A stretch of 64,000 bases of DNA, taken from NCBI RefSeq assembly GCF_042242105.1, contig NC_092028.1:9285338-9349337 (forward strand). Reading direction: 5' to 3'. The notes under the pieces were generated by a model. That model saw nothing but the letters and a program-made list of their open reading frames with translations, ran no database searches and was not told the origin of the DNA. The translations under genes and the position numbers were made by a program. Of the stretch, positions 24,701-35,607 are shown piece by piece (position 1 is the stretch's first letter; the number at the start of each line of letters is the position of its first letter). Source of the DNA: Pempheris klunzingeri. Its lineage: Eukaryota; Chordata; Actinopteri; Acropomatiformes; Pempheridae.

Positions 24701-27700
24701 CCTCTCTGCAGCTATCCTAAACCTGACCTTGATTCATGCAAACCACAGTCTAAAACCGCTCTGCGCATAATTGTTGTTATTGAAAGCCTCACCATAATGA
24801 GCACCTGCTTGGCACTTATTATTACATCAAAGCTGGCAGGAGATGGTTGCTTTGTCAGTAAAAACAATGTATAAAAAGATGGTTACGCAACATGGTGACT
24901 TTGCATGTGCAGCTCCCCAAGTTGTTTTCCCGGAATCAAGCACATAAGGCACGGCTCTTCACCTGTGGCTCTGCATCACGTTCAAAAGGAGCCTGTGCCT
25001 TGTGATCAGGGGATGGTCTAAAGAGGCTAAGTTACGCTCAAATGTTAACATCTGCAGTGGCTGAAAGAGACATAGAAACCGAAACTGGAGAGAAACTGAA
25101 GCAGAGTGAGCGTGAATGGGTGTGTGAATGTGAATTTGAATGTGAAATGAAGTGTCTCATTCTGATAGCCGTTAAAGGAACAATTCGACATGTTGAGAAA
25201 TGCCTTTATTCGCTTTCTTTGCAGTGTTAAATTAGAAAATTAACCCCACGCTCATGTCTGTGCATGCTAGATATGACCAGCCAGCAGGGCCAGCAGCCCC
25301 TTAGCTTAGCATAAAGACTGGAATCAGGGGGAAACAGCCAGTCTACCAGTTGCAAGAAAGCCAATATTTCCTTAAATGTCAGACTATTCCATTTAGGAAA
25401 AGCGAATCTAAGCAGCATACAGTGGTACAAAAAAAGTGACTGTACCCCTGGAAGATCAGCTCTATGAGCTTTGAGGTACTCGTGAAGGTTCTGTAGGTGG
25501 AGAGGAAAATCCTGCCGTAGTCCTGCTCCTGGCATTCAGGGTCGAGGAGGTGATTCACAAGCAGGTTCAGGGTGGCAGCCTTCAGACGCCGCACCTTGCA
25601 GGTCCGGTACTGGACAAAAGCGGAGCATGGGCTCGCCTCACTGGAGTCAGGGTAGGAGGGGACGGGCTCCCGGCGCAGTGTGACCCCATAAACTGCTCCA
25701 TCCTCCAACTCCTCACCCCACTCCTGCACTGGGTTCTGGGGATGGAAGAGGTGGGAAATCATGTTTAAGGCTTACAACCAATGTCGTGCTCGAAAATATA
25801 CAGGTACGGGTCAGACACGTTACTGACCACAACATTAGGGTCAGAGGTTGAGCCGTGAGGAGGTAAAAATAGCAGTAAGCCTCTATGGCCAAAAAGCCAG
25901 ATGAACCAACACACACAAACAAGTGACACGACACCCCACTGAGAATCACACTGATCCCTTATGAGCCACTACAACCACATAGTATTTGCTTAGACTCATA
26001 ACTGTCATTCCAAGCCTACAGTGACAGCACAAACAGGTTAGTGTGCAATCATAGTAATTATCAGTTGGTTATCCACTTTACTGGTGTTAACATAATTTCC
26101 CTGCTACACTGCAACATGAAATTTCGCAGAATTTTGTAGCTTCACACGAATGTTTATGGACAAATACAGGATTATCAAAAGGTTAGTACATCCAATAGTA
26201 CATCAGAGCAAAAACATCAAAACAGATGAAAAACACTGCCTAAATGTCAGAGAGCACCAAGTTTGCCAGCCTTGGAATACTACAGGCTATTCAGCACCAA
26301 GTGTGATGATATAAAAAAAAGAAAAATCATATACTGGTTCCTTTTCAGACAAGAGGTCAGGTCTTGTTTGATCTCAGTGAGAGACATGGAGCAGTGTTTA
26401 AGCGATCGCTCCTTCAGAACGCTCAGCAGCACTCGACACAACATACACAGGGTTTATTGAATGTGAATACTGAGCGCCTTCAGCATTGTCTCAAGTGTTG
26501 CCTCAGTTATGAAGAGACAACGGCTGTGACGCATAATTTAAAAAACGTCCAAAGCACCCACTAGGCAATTAAAAACCAGGCAACACTTGCATTATGAATT
26601 TGTGGCTCAAGGTAACAAAACTGAAAAGGTTCCTCTTTTGAATTTGTTTCCATTTTTGTCTTTGCAGTCTACTTTCTCAAAATCAAAATCAAAACCGAGA
26701 GGAGATCTACTTCGTCATCAGACACCCACTCACTCACTCACTGACCCTTTAGGTCTGACTCTTTCACTTACTGTCAATGCCACAGTTTCAACATCTGCAG
26801 TAGTTTCACCCCCAGAAAATAAGATATGCATCAAGCCTATGGACAGGCTGCCCTCTTCACCTCCATTAAAAGGAAAACTCAGGTTATTTAAAGAAATCTT
26901 GTGAGAAACACACTAAGAAAACAGTGGTCAAAATCTAAGCCCTTGAGATGGAGATATCCTGACTTTGGGTTGCTTGCTAGTTGCTAGTAGAGTGAGGGCT
27001 AGATCCTACATTTCCAATAATGCAACTCAAGAGCACCTTTCATTACACTTCCCCTGCCTGGTAAAACCCCACATCTTTCAAACTTCAATGCCAACTTTGT
27101 AATGTGGATTTCTGTAACAAATATTCAAGCCCAAACTGAGGTAACCCTGATGACATCATCAGGGTTATTTTCTCAGACTTTAGAAAGCTCTCCCATGGCA
27201 ACAGAAGCCACTTTACAGCCGTTTTCAGAGGCTGAGCAGCATTCGCCATAACAAGGAAACTAAACTTTGTAGGTAAAGTTGGTGGAGCGCTCCTTTAAAT
27301 ATCTGACTCGTTACATAATAACACAAATGTCTCAGCTCTTGCATGACTGCTATCTAATCCATCTGGTTTATATGCAAATTATTCACAAATCCACACAGCT
27401 GGACTGGAAAAAAAAGGTGAAAAAAGCTTCTCAATCTAAAATAATTTACTGCAACCACACACCTTTAAAAGCTTATTTGCAAACGTACATTTTTATGCCA
27501 AAATCATGTCTGTGCAGTAAAGGATCATGGCAAGCATTACTGACTAGATACTGCGAACACTTCAGAGGACTGCCTGTGCTCGTAATCACTATTAAATCAA
27601 ATTATCTAGGCTACGTCAAAGGACTTGCATCCTCTTATGTAAATTATTACATAAATGCTTAATGTAAAAAGAAATGCTTAGCTGGTGTGTTTGCTAGTGG

Positions 27701-28328
27701 CAGCCAGTATCACACAACCCCCATTGTCCCTCACAGAAACTAGGCTGGTTTGTTAGCGACACAGATGGGAAACTGTGCGCCGTGTCCCACTGTTCCTCAG
27801 TGTCAGCGATGGTGGTACAAAGCACTACTAAGAGGCAAATCTAAATCAGAAAAAGAAAAGTTAAGGCTCAAGATGGAGCTGTTGGCCGCATGCGTAAAAG
27901 AGAACAGCATTATATATGGATGGAAAAAGCACATCATGGGGCAGCAGGAGGACTCACATGTCCTGAGTGAGACTTGAACACAGGGAAGTTAAACACAGGT
28001 TTAGTCTTGACCTTCTGCAGGCCCAGCTCTCATGTACTTATCCTTGCATCTGAGTCAAAGAGCTACGCATCCAGTTTTCTGAAAAAATAAATACCCAGCT
28101 GTCCTTTGCACAGTTTGTACAATGTAAACCTAAACAATTTAATATCAGTTACGCTGATTGTTCCAACATTTAGCAAGGACGTGTAATACCCTGCAACCTG
28201 GATGAGGCACATTTATTTATCATTTATTTTCCAGAAAATGCCTGATGCTCAGCTGAGAGACAGAAGCACACAAACTGAGGCTCGACCTTCTGCAGCTTCA
28301 GTATTAAAAAAAAGCCTGGAAACACTCA

Positions 28329-28405
<77 letters not shown>

Positions 28406-28669
28406 CCTTAAATGTAATTCATACATTATGATATTTACATGTGAAGAGTGAGCTTCAAAAGCTAAGTAAGTGGGACTACAAGACCCAGGGACCTCTTCAC
28501 ATCTCAATGACACATCATTTACTTTAATGTATTTACTGCCACACAGGGAGTAGCTCTGATTGGCTCTGTGGAAATAAACCCTGTAGACTGTACTGATCAC
28601 TCATTTATCAGTTTAATCCTGCATTACATCAAACACTGTTCTTACCATGGTTAACTCCCATTTTCCCAT
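16639..28669 (-). CDS. rgl3: Ral guanine nucleotide dissociation stimulator-like 3 (RalGEF)
   Basis: Predicted 17 coding exons, 756 aa (human RGL3 is 710 as I recall). RGL proteins bind Ras-GTP through a C-terminal RA domain and activate RalA/RalB by GDP/GTP exchange through a CDC25 domain. Seen: start exon with 8 codons (MGKWELTM), then '[18 protein letters not shown]', close to the RGL3 N-terminus. There is a REM region (about residues 45-185), an acidic Ser/Glu linker, a CDC25 domain (about 223-500), a Ser-rich linker, and an RA domain (about 652-740). The end, '[13 protein letters not shown]...DFVLRQ', fits RGL3 better than RGL1 or RGL2. Reading phase is preserved across all 16 GT-AG junctions. 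The TATA-like site at 28975-28982 and AATAAA hexamers at 16437 and 16396 frame the transcript. RGL3 rather than another paralogue is an alignment from memory. Confidence 0.9.
18550..18570. repeat. (CA)n microsatellite in rgl3 intron 14
   Basis: About ten CA units lie 14 bases past the rgl3 exon 14 donor on the transcript strand (as GT repeats). GT/CA runs so near a donor can affect splicing, but there is no direct evidence of that here. Confidence 0.9.
18908..24103 (-). other. rgl3: rgl3 exons 5-13: acidic linker and CDC25 Ral exchange domain
   Basis: Exons are 23946-24103, 23594-23842, 23323-23426, 22838-22922, 21570-21641, 20903-20989, 20070-20102, 19596-19717 and 18908-18997. Catalytic-domain landmarks in order: '[17 protein letters not shown]'; '[12 protein letters not shown]'; '[17 protein letters not shown]'; '[12 protein letters not shown]'; '[16 protein letters not shown]'; '[20 protein letters not shown]'; 'LINFEKRRR'; and '[13 protein letters not shown]'. 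These are the conserved blocks of Ral-type CDC25 domains. Exon 11 is a 33-base micro-exon. All junctions are GT-AG and the frame is kept. Confidence 0.88.
25171..25385 (+). repeat. TTAGC-type percomorph dispersed repeat, single copy in rgl3 intron 2
   Basis: Contains, in order, 'acaattcgacatgttgagaa', 'tttattcgctttctt', 'gctcatgtctgtgc', 'agcttagcataaagactgga', 'gggggaaacag' and 'aaatgtcagactattcc'. I recognise this layout as a very common percomorph repeat. The same core is tandemly amplified at 29150-29915. Confidence 0.65.
27142..27167. repeat. Palindrome (12-bp arms, 2-base centre)
   Basis: The left arm 'taaccctgatga' and right arm 'tcatcagggtta' are exact reverse complements around a central CA. 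A related but decayed version lies at 30988-31030 ('ataaccctgatgatgtcatt...gtcaggggttatttt'), so the palindrome is probably the core of an old dispersed repeat. Confidence 0.7.
28335..28404. repeat. (CA)n microsatellite, about 35 units with one TA interruption
   Basis: A long CA tract in rgl3 intron 1 close to the first donor, interrupted once by 'cata'. Reading frames on both strands through it (poly Thr-His, Val-Cys) are artefacts. Confidence 0.95.
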
Positions 28670-28974
28670 CTCGTCCGGTCCACTAAGGAGTGTTGTTTTC
28701 CATCGTGACAACAATTGTTGGACTGAAAAGAAACTTCCACCTTGCGAGACAGTTGGAGTTTAAGGCTGCATGTTGTTTGAATAAAAACGCTTTTTCTAAC
28801 TGCTCTTGATCGGGACTACATAATGCGCCAGTATTACAATTACAAAGACGCCTTTCACTGCTGAGTGTTCGCTACATTGTCTGCGTGTGTATAAACTGGT
28901 GTATGGCTGCTCCCATGTGACGCCTGAGGAGCTCCGGATCCACAGCTTCCCTCTGTTTGTCTCAAGCTCACTGG

Positions 28975-28982
28975 CTTTTATA
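28975..28982 (-). promoter_or_regulatory. Candidate rgl3 TATA box
   Basis: On the minus strand this reads TATAAAAG, preceded by CCCAC and followed by CCAGTG. It lies about 306 bases before the rgl3 ATG, which would give a 5' leader of about 275-280 bases if unspliced. A 62-base GT/CA tract ends about 50 bases upstream of it. It is sequence-only evidence; the transcription start is not known. Confidence 0.4.
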
Positions 28983-29029
28983 GTGGGAGGCGACTTTCTG
29001 CTGCAAGTGTGCACTGTGGGAGGAGGGAG

Positions 29030-29032
<3 letters not shown>

Positions 29033-29094
<62 letters not shown>
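29033..29094. repeat. (GT)31 microsatellite next to the rgl3 core promoter
   Basis: A pure GT run (CA on the rgl3 strand), starting about 50 bases upstream of the candidate rgl3 TATA box. Alternating purine-pyrimidine tracts at promoters can vary in length and affect expression; this is inference here. Confidence 0.95.
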
Positions 29095-29095
<1 letters not shown>

Positions 29096-29139
29096 TGGGA
29101 AGGGGGGGTCAGTGCATGAACATTGTCTGTCATTTTCAA

Positions 29140-29920
29140 GCAATAGTAGTAATAGTTTGGGAAATATGCTGATTGCAAAGAGTTACACAATTAGATTTGA
29201 TACCGCTCTTGTGTTAAATATGAAGCCACAGCCAGCAGCCGCTTAGTGTAGCTTAGTTTACCTTAGCTTAGCTTATCTTAGTTTAGCTTAGCTTAGCACA
29301 AAGACTGGAACCAGAGGAAAACAGCTAGCCCCAACTTGGGTCTCCTTGGTACGGCGCTTATGTTAGATATGAAGCTACAGCCAGTAGCTGCTTAGCTTAG
29401 CTTAGCTTAGCTTAGCTTAGCTTAGCTTATTTTATCTTAGCTTTATTTAGGACAAAGACTGGACGCAGGGGGAAACAGCTAGCCCCAGCTTGGGTCTTTT
29501 TGATACCACTCTGATGTTAAATATGAAGCCACAGCCAGCAGCCGCTTCGCTTAGCTTAGCTTAGCTTAGCTTATCTTACCTTAGTTTAGTTTAGCTTAGC
29601 TTAGCACAAAGACTGGAACCAGAGGAAAACAGCTAGCCCCAACTTGGGTCTCCTTGGTACAGCGCTTATGTTAGCTATGAAGCCACAGCCAGTAGCTGCT
29701 TAGCTTAGCTTAGCTTAGCTTAGCTTAGCTTAGCTTATTTTATTTTAGCTTTATTTAGGACAATGACTGGACACAGGGGGTTACAGCTAGCCCCAGCTTG
29801 GGTCTCTTTGATACCACTCTGATGTTAAATATGAAGTAACACATTATGCCTCGTTTGTTTGATTCATACAGGACTATTTCTCAACCCAGCACAGTGACTC
29901 CCTGGAGTCTCTTGTCACCA
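29140..29920 (+). repeat. Percomorph repeat with tandemly amplified TTAGC core
   Basis: Units begin with 'gatacc/ggtac..c' at 29199, 29348, 29502, 29656 and 29820 (the last partial), giving lengths of 149, 154, 154 and 164. Each unit runs 'tgttaaatatgaagccacagcc', a TTAGC run, 'cacaaagactgga', 'ggaaacagctagcccca' and 'cttgggtc'. Units 1 and 3 resemble each other, as do units 2 and 4, so a two-unit block of about 303-318 bases was duplicated. Left (29140-29198) and right (29830-29920, ending 'cagtgactccctggagtctc') flanks look like the ends of one dispersed repeat, so the core was amplified inside a single insertion. Confidence 0.8.
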
Positions 29921-31145
29921 TGAGGCTGTTAATCTGCACTAGACACAAGGTGTCTCCTACTTTACTGAAACGTTCATTCTCACTATGTGTGAACTGAAGT
30001 TTCCATATCACACGAGTAAAGAGCATGCTGGACCATGATTGGCTTGCAGACTAGTTGTTGGAACGTTATGTCACAAATTCCTGCTTGTAGGAACACGTCC
30101 TGAACTCGATATATGAACACAGAAAACCTTTTTTCCTCCTACAGATGACTGTGAAAACAAACCTCTAATGTCAAACTGCACTCACATCACTCCGCACAGT
30201 GAGGCTCGAACATCCATGTGAGGTAACAATAAGCAAGACACATTTTTGAGTGAGGGGGGACTTTCAACATATGTTTCTCGTTACTGTTGACTGGTCCAAA
30301 GGATGTGTCAGTGTGCTTTCCCTGGAGAACATGCCTATTCAAAGTCCCTTTTGGTGCTGAAGGTCAACTGAAATGTTTTCTCCTGGGGTGTATCCGGTAG
30401 AGGGTGCCCCATGTATCACGGCTGAGTCCTTACCGCAGTGGCTCGGATTCAAATCCAGCCCAGATTTGTATCCACCAGGACCCACCGACATGTCGTCCTC
30501 CCTCTCTCTCCCCTTCTTCTCCACAAGTGCCAACAAATGTCTAATCAAAATTCAAATAAGCCGGTTTAAGGGCTGTGTGAAATACAAGAACGCAAGCACA
30601 GACAAATTTATTAAAGTAGAAGCGGGGCAAAACGTCACCAGGATCATATGACTGTCCCCTCTAGTGATTTATAGCACAGATAAAGATGACATTAGCACAC
30701 GAGTGAGATCATGGGAATTGCAGATGCATATCTCTTACACACTGAGTGCATGGTGAAGGCTGATGTGTATCACTCAGAGGAAAGGTAAGGTGAATAAATA
30801 GATAACATTACTGATTTTTCTATTGCGCCGACATTAACACATAATTCCACGTTTTAGACATTTGAAAAAAGATTTTTAAAAGTGTTACAAAAAGTGTTTG
30901 GGCCTTCCAGATCATATTGACAGTTATTCAAAATCTATTGGATTGATTTAAAATGTATTTTGCCTTTGTCTTCTGTGGCTCAAATATAACCCTGATGATG
31001 TCATTATGATGTAGTCAGGGGTTATTTTGGGCTGCAGCCTTTGTTTATCTTTCTGCCATAAGACTGGTGGTCCATGCTTATAATCTCATTTTATTTTTGC
31101 GCTTGAAACTATGAAAATTATAACAAAATAAGCCCCCACTTATGA

Positions 31146-31148
<3 letters not shown>

Positions 31149-31182
<34 letters not shown>
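31149..31182. repeat. (GT)n microsatellite
   Basis: About 17 pure GT units in the rgl3-slc44a2 spacer. Confidence 0.95.
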
Positions 31183-31183
<1 letters not shown>

Positions 31184-31489
31184 TTCAGGCTACAGCTTCT
31201 CAATCTGATCTTCGTGACACTGACTTTTTCCAAGAAAGTGAAAACATGCATTACATTTCTTTGAAAGATGGAAGTTCTCCCCTGACTGTGACATTTTGCT
31301 ATGGGTCATCCTCACAGCTGATGTGCAGCCGGCTCTTCCCATCCAAATGGAACAGACAACAAAAACATCACATGCTCTTTATTTCAACAAGACTTGTCTC
31401 ACCCAGTAAATGACTACAACACTGAGCCACATATGGAAATTCTACATCACATGTTTTGACCTTGGGTTGCATGTACTGTATTAAATGTA

Positions 31490-31880
31490 CTGCACTTAAA
31501 CGCAGTGGGGGTTTGAGCTAAATGCTAATGTCAGCATGCAAACAATTAATATGCTGATGTTCACCATCTTAGTTTAACACGTTAACATGCTAACATTTGC
31601 CAATTACCACTAAAGATAAAGAACAGTTGAGGACGATGGGAATGTAATTAGCTTGAAAAGTATTTGGTTATAAACTAAAATATTGGACAATTTGAAATTT
31701 TGATCTGATGAACGTTATTACGATGTAACCTCAGGGGAACATGAATATCTATCCGTACCAAATTTCATGGCAATCTATCCAACAGCCGTTTACACATTTC
31801 ACTAAAATCCAAAAATCCAGGACATCATCAAACTCAGAGTCAGTAGGATTAATTCTCCGGGGACCACAGATAGGAAAATT
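31490..31880 (+). repeat. Dispersed 'GCTAAC' teleost repeat, longest copy in the window
   Basis: Carries 'gagctaaatgctaatgtcag', 'tgctgatgttcaccatctta', 'aacatgctaacatttgccaa', 'tatttggttataaactaaaa', 'aaatttcatggcaatctatc' and 'gtcagtaggattaattctcc'. These blocks match a widespread percomorph repeat I recognise, which is non-coding and probably derived from a transposable element. Two shorter copies occur at 1696-1830 and 6318-6475 (reversed). Confidence 0.65.
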
Positions 31881-32880
31881 CATCCGATAATTGGTGTAAT
31901 ATTTCAGTCTGTAGGTATTTGACTGTTGTCCACACTCCCATTGTGCGAAGCTCTTGAGCAGCTGTCTAATGAATATTTTCATGTCTTCTTTCTGCCATGC
32001 GAACGCCTGTCAAGGATTACAATCTAAACTTTGAAGCTTGCTGTGATCGGGCCAAACAGGAGCCTTTATGATCAACAGTCGGCTGACGGACTCCAGACAG
32101 CTGATTGGTATCTGACAGCCAATAACAGCGGCGGACAAGGAAGTTAGCCAGCGAGTCCCTGCTACCATCAGGAAAGAAACGCAAACCAAAAATCTCAGAT
32201 AGTTTGTAAAATTCAGGCATTTAGCCTCTGGGCTGAGGAATTCCAATGAAGGCTGACGCACAGGGGTTACAGTGATGGTAAGGAATGCAGACAGACAGCT
32301 CTTAATCAACACAGCACAAGAGACACATACCCTTTGCAACTCTTAGTATTCATGAGCCTCATGACAGGGTGTAGCATGCTCATCGTCACTACGCTCACCC
32401 CTTCAGCACATTTAGATTTAGTCTAAAGTAGAAGTTTAACCAACCAGTGATGCCATTCCATCTGTAAATGTTACATTAGAGTCTGGGCATTCATAGCCAG
32501 TTGTTGTTAGTGGTTCTTAGTTGGTGGAGACCAAAACAAAGCTAAAAGAGAACAAATACTAGACTTACGGTCAGACCAGGAATCAACATTTAAATGAATG
32601 CTGATGATTATCTTTATCTTCAGAAAGTGTAAATAAGCAAACTATTAGCCAGCATGTCTGTCAACTTTGTGATCATACGACGAGGTTGTGTTACATCTTG
32701 GTGCGCTGCCACTAAATGACCATTAAAAATCAAAAAATACACATTTAAACAAAGGAAATGAAAAGACTTCTGGTCCAATTAAGTCCGGAATGACATATCC
32801 TGCTAAATGTATGCTGTCCAAGAAAGGACGAGAAAATGACAGAAATATCCTTAATATGAGTAATGAGTTCCATGTAACTG

Positions 32881-33062
32881 TCCATCCATCCATCCATCCA
32901 TTGTCTACACCACTCATCCAGTTTGCGAGAGGGCTGGAGCCAATCACAGCTGACATTGGGTGAGATGCGGGCTACACCCTGGACACCCCGGCTTCCTCCC
33001 ACAGTCCAATGACCGATTAGGTAAAGTGGTGACTCTAAATTGTGGGGACAAATTTGAGTGCA
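32881..33062 (+). repeat. TCCA-ended dispersed repeat, forward copy
   Basis: Begins with five TCCA/ATCC units, then 'gggctggagccaatcacagc', 'tgacattgggtgaga', 'gctacaccctggac', 'cttcctcccacagtccaa' and 'gtgactctaaattg'. This order is a common teleost repeat that I recognise; its short tandem end resembles the 3' end of a non-LTR retroelement. A reversed copy lies at 44632-44750. Confidence 0.65.
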
Positions 33063-34801
33063 CCACCGTCAAGGGTAGGATGACTTACAAAGAGCTGATC
33101 ATACATCTGGACTGGTTTCATTCATTTGGCACCATGTGCTCAAGTTCTGAGTGTTGTTTTTGAATGGCTTTTCGGCTTTCTAACAGGATAACTAATAATC
33201 TGTAACCTGTTATGTTTTAAAACTATATTTCCTAGCACTGTACACAAGCTAAAAGATGGCTGCTGATATTGTGTGTCTGGGGCTCCCTTTGCCTTTCTCC
33301 AAATGTAAACCTACCAAGATGAAAGAAAATTGGTACAAACTGTGTCAGACTCCATTACCTTTATAACCAACATGTAATAAATGTAATGTATTATGCATTT
33401 AACACAAAAAAACGCTGAAAATGGAAACATACTGAGGTATTATCAAAAGGCTGTTTCACATTCTTTAAGGTTAACAAAGCCACTGTGGCACATATCAAGT
33501 GCATACCAGCCATTCAAGAACTCCACCACTCCTGCAAATGACTCAACCACTCACCCTGTTCAGGTGTTCTCCATGGAGACTGGAAGGAAAGAGGTCAACA
33601 AAGGACTTCTGACGCAAAAAAAAACCCAACATCTTTTGTGATTTGACGCCTGAGTAAATTGCTCACTGTTTGACTGCAAACAAAATGAAAAGAAGTCATT
33701 TTCCCTCTGAACACTGATGAAGCCAGTGAGTCGGTTACAGTTCTGGGCGTGTTTGCGGTGTTAATGGATTTCACTGTGCAAAGGATAAAAAGTGTCTGGC
33801 CTGTGGGAGAGGCGTGGGATAATGTGAAAAAAGCAACAACAACAAAAAAATCAACCTGTTCCTTTTAAGGCTACCTCTGGATAAACCACAGAGGGACTGA
33901 TCCCAGGCCAGAAACACAATAAAAGTGGGTAATGTTACACGAGTGAGCAGAAAAGGAATCTTTCAGTTTGTTCACAAAGAGTTGGGTTACTAGGCACAAA
34001 TTTGAATTGACGCTACTTTACACGGGCCAGTAGGCATTATGTTATTAATGTAAAATGGTGGTATATGTTCGTGGAATAGCGGTGATATGCAGGAAACTAC
34101 AAATACCATCACCAAAGTAGTAGCATAAAGTCAAGAAGAATCCTCACATGCCAGTGGGGTGTGGTGTGTGACATGTTTATGACTGCAACATGCCAGTGAT
34201 TCATTTTACTGTGGCTACTGTGACATTTTATTGCGATTTCAAATAAAGTAACGACTAGTAAAAATGGAACCTAATCTGAGTGAACAGAGAGGGAACCATC
34301 CTGGGCAGGTCATCAGCATATATCAGAGCAAACATACTTAGACAGACGGCACAGAGTCAGTGACAGCTGTGTACTGCATGTTGATGACGTGCTGATACAC
34401 TGATTGTAATCTCAACATGGTGAAACTCTCCTGCAACCGTCATGTAACGCTTGGATAAAGCCAGCATGGCTGTCACACTGGAGATAAGACAGACCTGCAC
34501 TGAGGAAGGACTGGGCCACACTGACAGCTTTACTTAGATTACACACTCCATCTCATGGTCAGTAATAGAACAGCAGGTAGAACTTTCAAACTCTTTTAAC
34601 AAGTTTGTGTTGGTGAGTGCGTCATGTTGAGCTAGATGTGTGTTGGCAGCCCAGAAGTGTTGAAATTAGAATGTTTAATGACACAAAAACATAGCATCTA
34701 GCTTTTCAATATGTCACTCATTATGAGCATAATGTAGCTTTAAATTAAATTAGTATACACAAATGAGAGACAATCACACACAATTATGTATAAAACTATG
34801 T

Positions 34802-35084
34802 TTTATTTCAAAGACACTCACAGCTCAGCACAAAAATATGGCCCTATCCACCAATCGCAATCTAAATTTTGTGTTCTCATCTTGAACTCTCTCTATGCGC
34901 TTGCTGCTGAAAGTTGCACCATAGCATCAGATATCAGTTGTCCAAGTGTAGACAACACCTCCTCTATAAATGCATGGTGGTGTAATGGCTTTGGTATCAA
35001 TATTAAATATTTATTTACCTTGTATATTAGTATTTATTTGTTTCAAACATAAGATTACATTGAGATAAAAAACATAACTTTATT
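34802..35084 (-). terminator. slc44a2 distal polyadenylation signals
   Basis: AATAAA on the minus strand occurs at 35084-35079 and 34807-34802, about 420 and 700 bases after the distal stop codon at 35501. The nearer one is the better candidate. An A-rich run (35155-35177, poly-U in the transcript) lies just before it. Confidence 0.45.
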
Positions 35085-35154
35085 AGATTGCATGTAAGCT
35101 TACCTTCATGTAACACATATATAAAAACATGCTCAAATTAAATTTCATCTTTGA

Positions 35155-35177
35155 TAAAAAAAAAAAAAAAAAAAAAA
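35155..35177. repeat. Poly-A/T homopolymer in slc44a2 3'UTR
   Basis: A homopolymer of about 23 A on the plus strand, which would be a U-tract in the slc44a2 distal 3'UTR. No retrogene lies beside it. Confidence 0.9.
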
Positions 35178-35500
35178 CTTACAACATACTAAAACATGTT
35201 TGGGTGCTCCCTACTTTCAAAATAGAAAAGAGTCTCGAATTTTTTTAAAATCCAAAAAGCTTAATTCAACACCTGACTGCATAAATTAAAAAAAGTGGCT
35301 GACTCCTAACAAAGGGAGATATGTGGGAAACATTTGGTTGTAACAAAACATAACGGATGACACTACTGATCGTCACCTGCAGGCTCCTGGTGTCTGGGTT
35401 CTTGGGTTCTTGTCCACGGCCGGTTCCACTGAACAAAACCACAGTCAATTTCAGCCCACAGTCTTGCCTCACTGAGGCCTGTACGGTTCAAGGAGGTGCT

Positions 35501-35607
35501 CTACTCAGCTGGCTGGGTTTTGTTCTTCTTATTCAGGACTTTGCGTAGGCTCTCGGGCATCAGGTAAGGCCTCTCTGGACTGCCGTCGTTCCTCTCGAGA
35601 TCCTCCA
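35501..35607 (-). CDS. slc44a2: slc44a2 distal alternative last exon (22b)
   Basis: After the T from exon 21 it encodes [17 protein letters not shown], then '[18 protein letters not shown]' and TAG. This is close to the human tail ([17 protein letters not shown]...KKLLNKTNKK). The acceptor has a strong pyrimidine tract (CTTTTTCCAG). This is the ancestral-type C-terminus, and gives 704 or 706 residues depending on the first exon. Confidence 0.9.

Larger units (their letters stand above)
25736..28645 (-). other. rgl3 intron 1, 2.9 kb without coding signal
   Basis: No internal exon is needed, because phase 0 on both sides joins exon 1 to exon 2. It contains a near-perfect palindrome at 27142-27167 inside a dispersed repeat, and a long CA run at 28335-28404 about 240 bases past the exon 1 donor. 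I see nothing else in it. Confidence 0.6.
24244..28669 (-). other. rgl3: rgl3 exons 1-4: N-terminus and REM (RasGEF_N) domain
   Basis: Exons are 28646-28669, 25446-25735, 24600-24644 and 24244-24443. Intron 1 is 2.9 kb. Exon 2 carries '[20 protein letters not shown]' and '[18 protein letters not shown]', the typical start of the REM helical domain that supports the catalytic domain. Exon 3 is only 45 bases. Its acceptor was chosen at 24645/24644 because the other AG two bases further on shifts the frame into a stop. Exon 4 has '[17 protein letters not shown]', which aligns with RGL3 'SWLQDHPQDFRDPP'. Phases after exons 1-4 are 0, 2, 2 and 1. Confidence 0.85.
28990..34790. other. Spacer between rgl3 and slc44a2
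   Basis: No gene seen. It contains the GT tract and TTAGC array next to the rgl3 promoter, a GT run at 31149-31182, a near full-length dispersed repeat at 31490-31880 and a TCCA-ended repeat at 32881-33062. It also has two long minus-strand frames at 32010-32339 and 32017-32220 that I do not recognise and consider chance. Confidence 0.6.

Noticed and set aside
27279..27662. 127-codon plus-strand frame in rgl3 intron 1
   Set aside because: AT-rich, antisense to rgl3, no recognisable domain.
32010..32339. Overlapping 109- and 67-codon minus-strand frames
   Set aside because: No homology recognised, no exon signals, and located in repeat-rich spacer.
35155..35177. Poly-A run as the tail of a processed retrogene
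   Set aside because: No intronless gene copy lies upstream; it is a homopolymer in the slc44a2 3'UTR.
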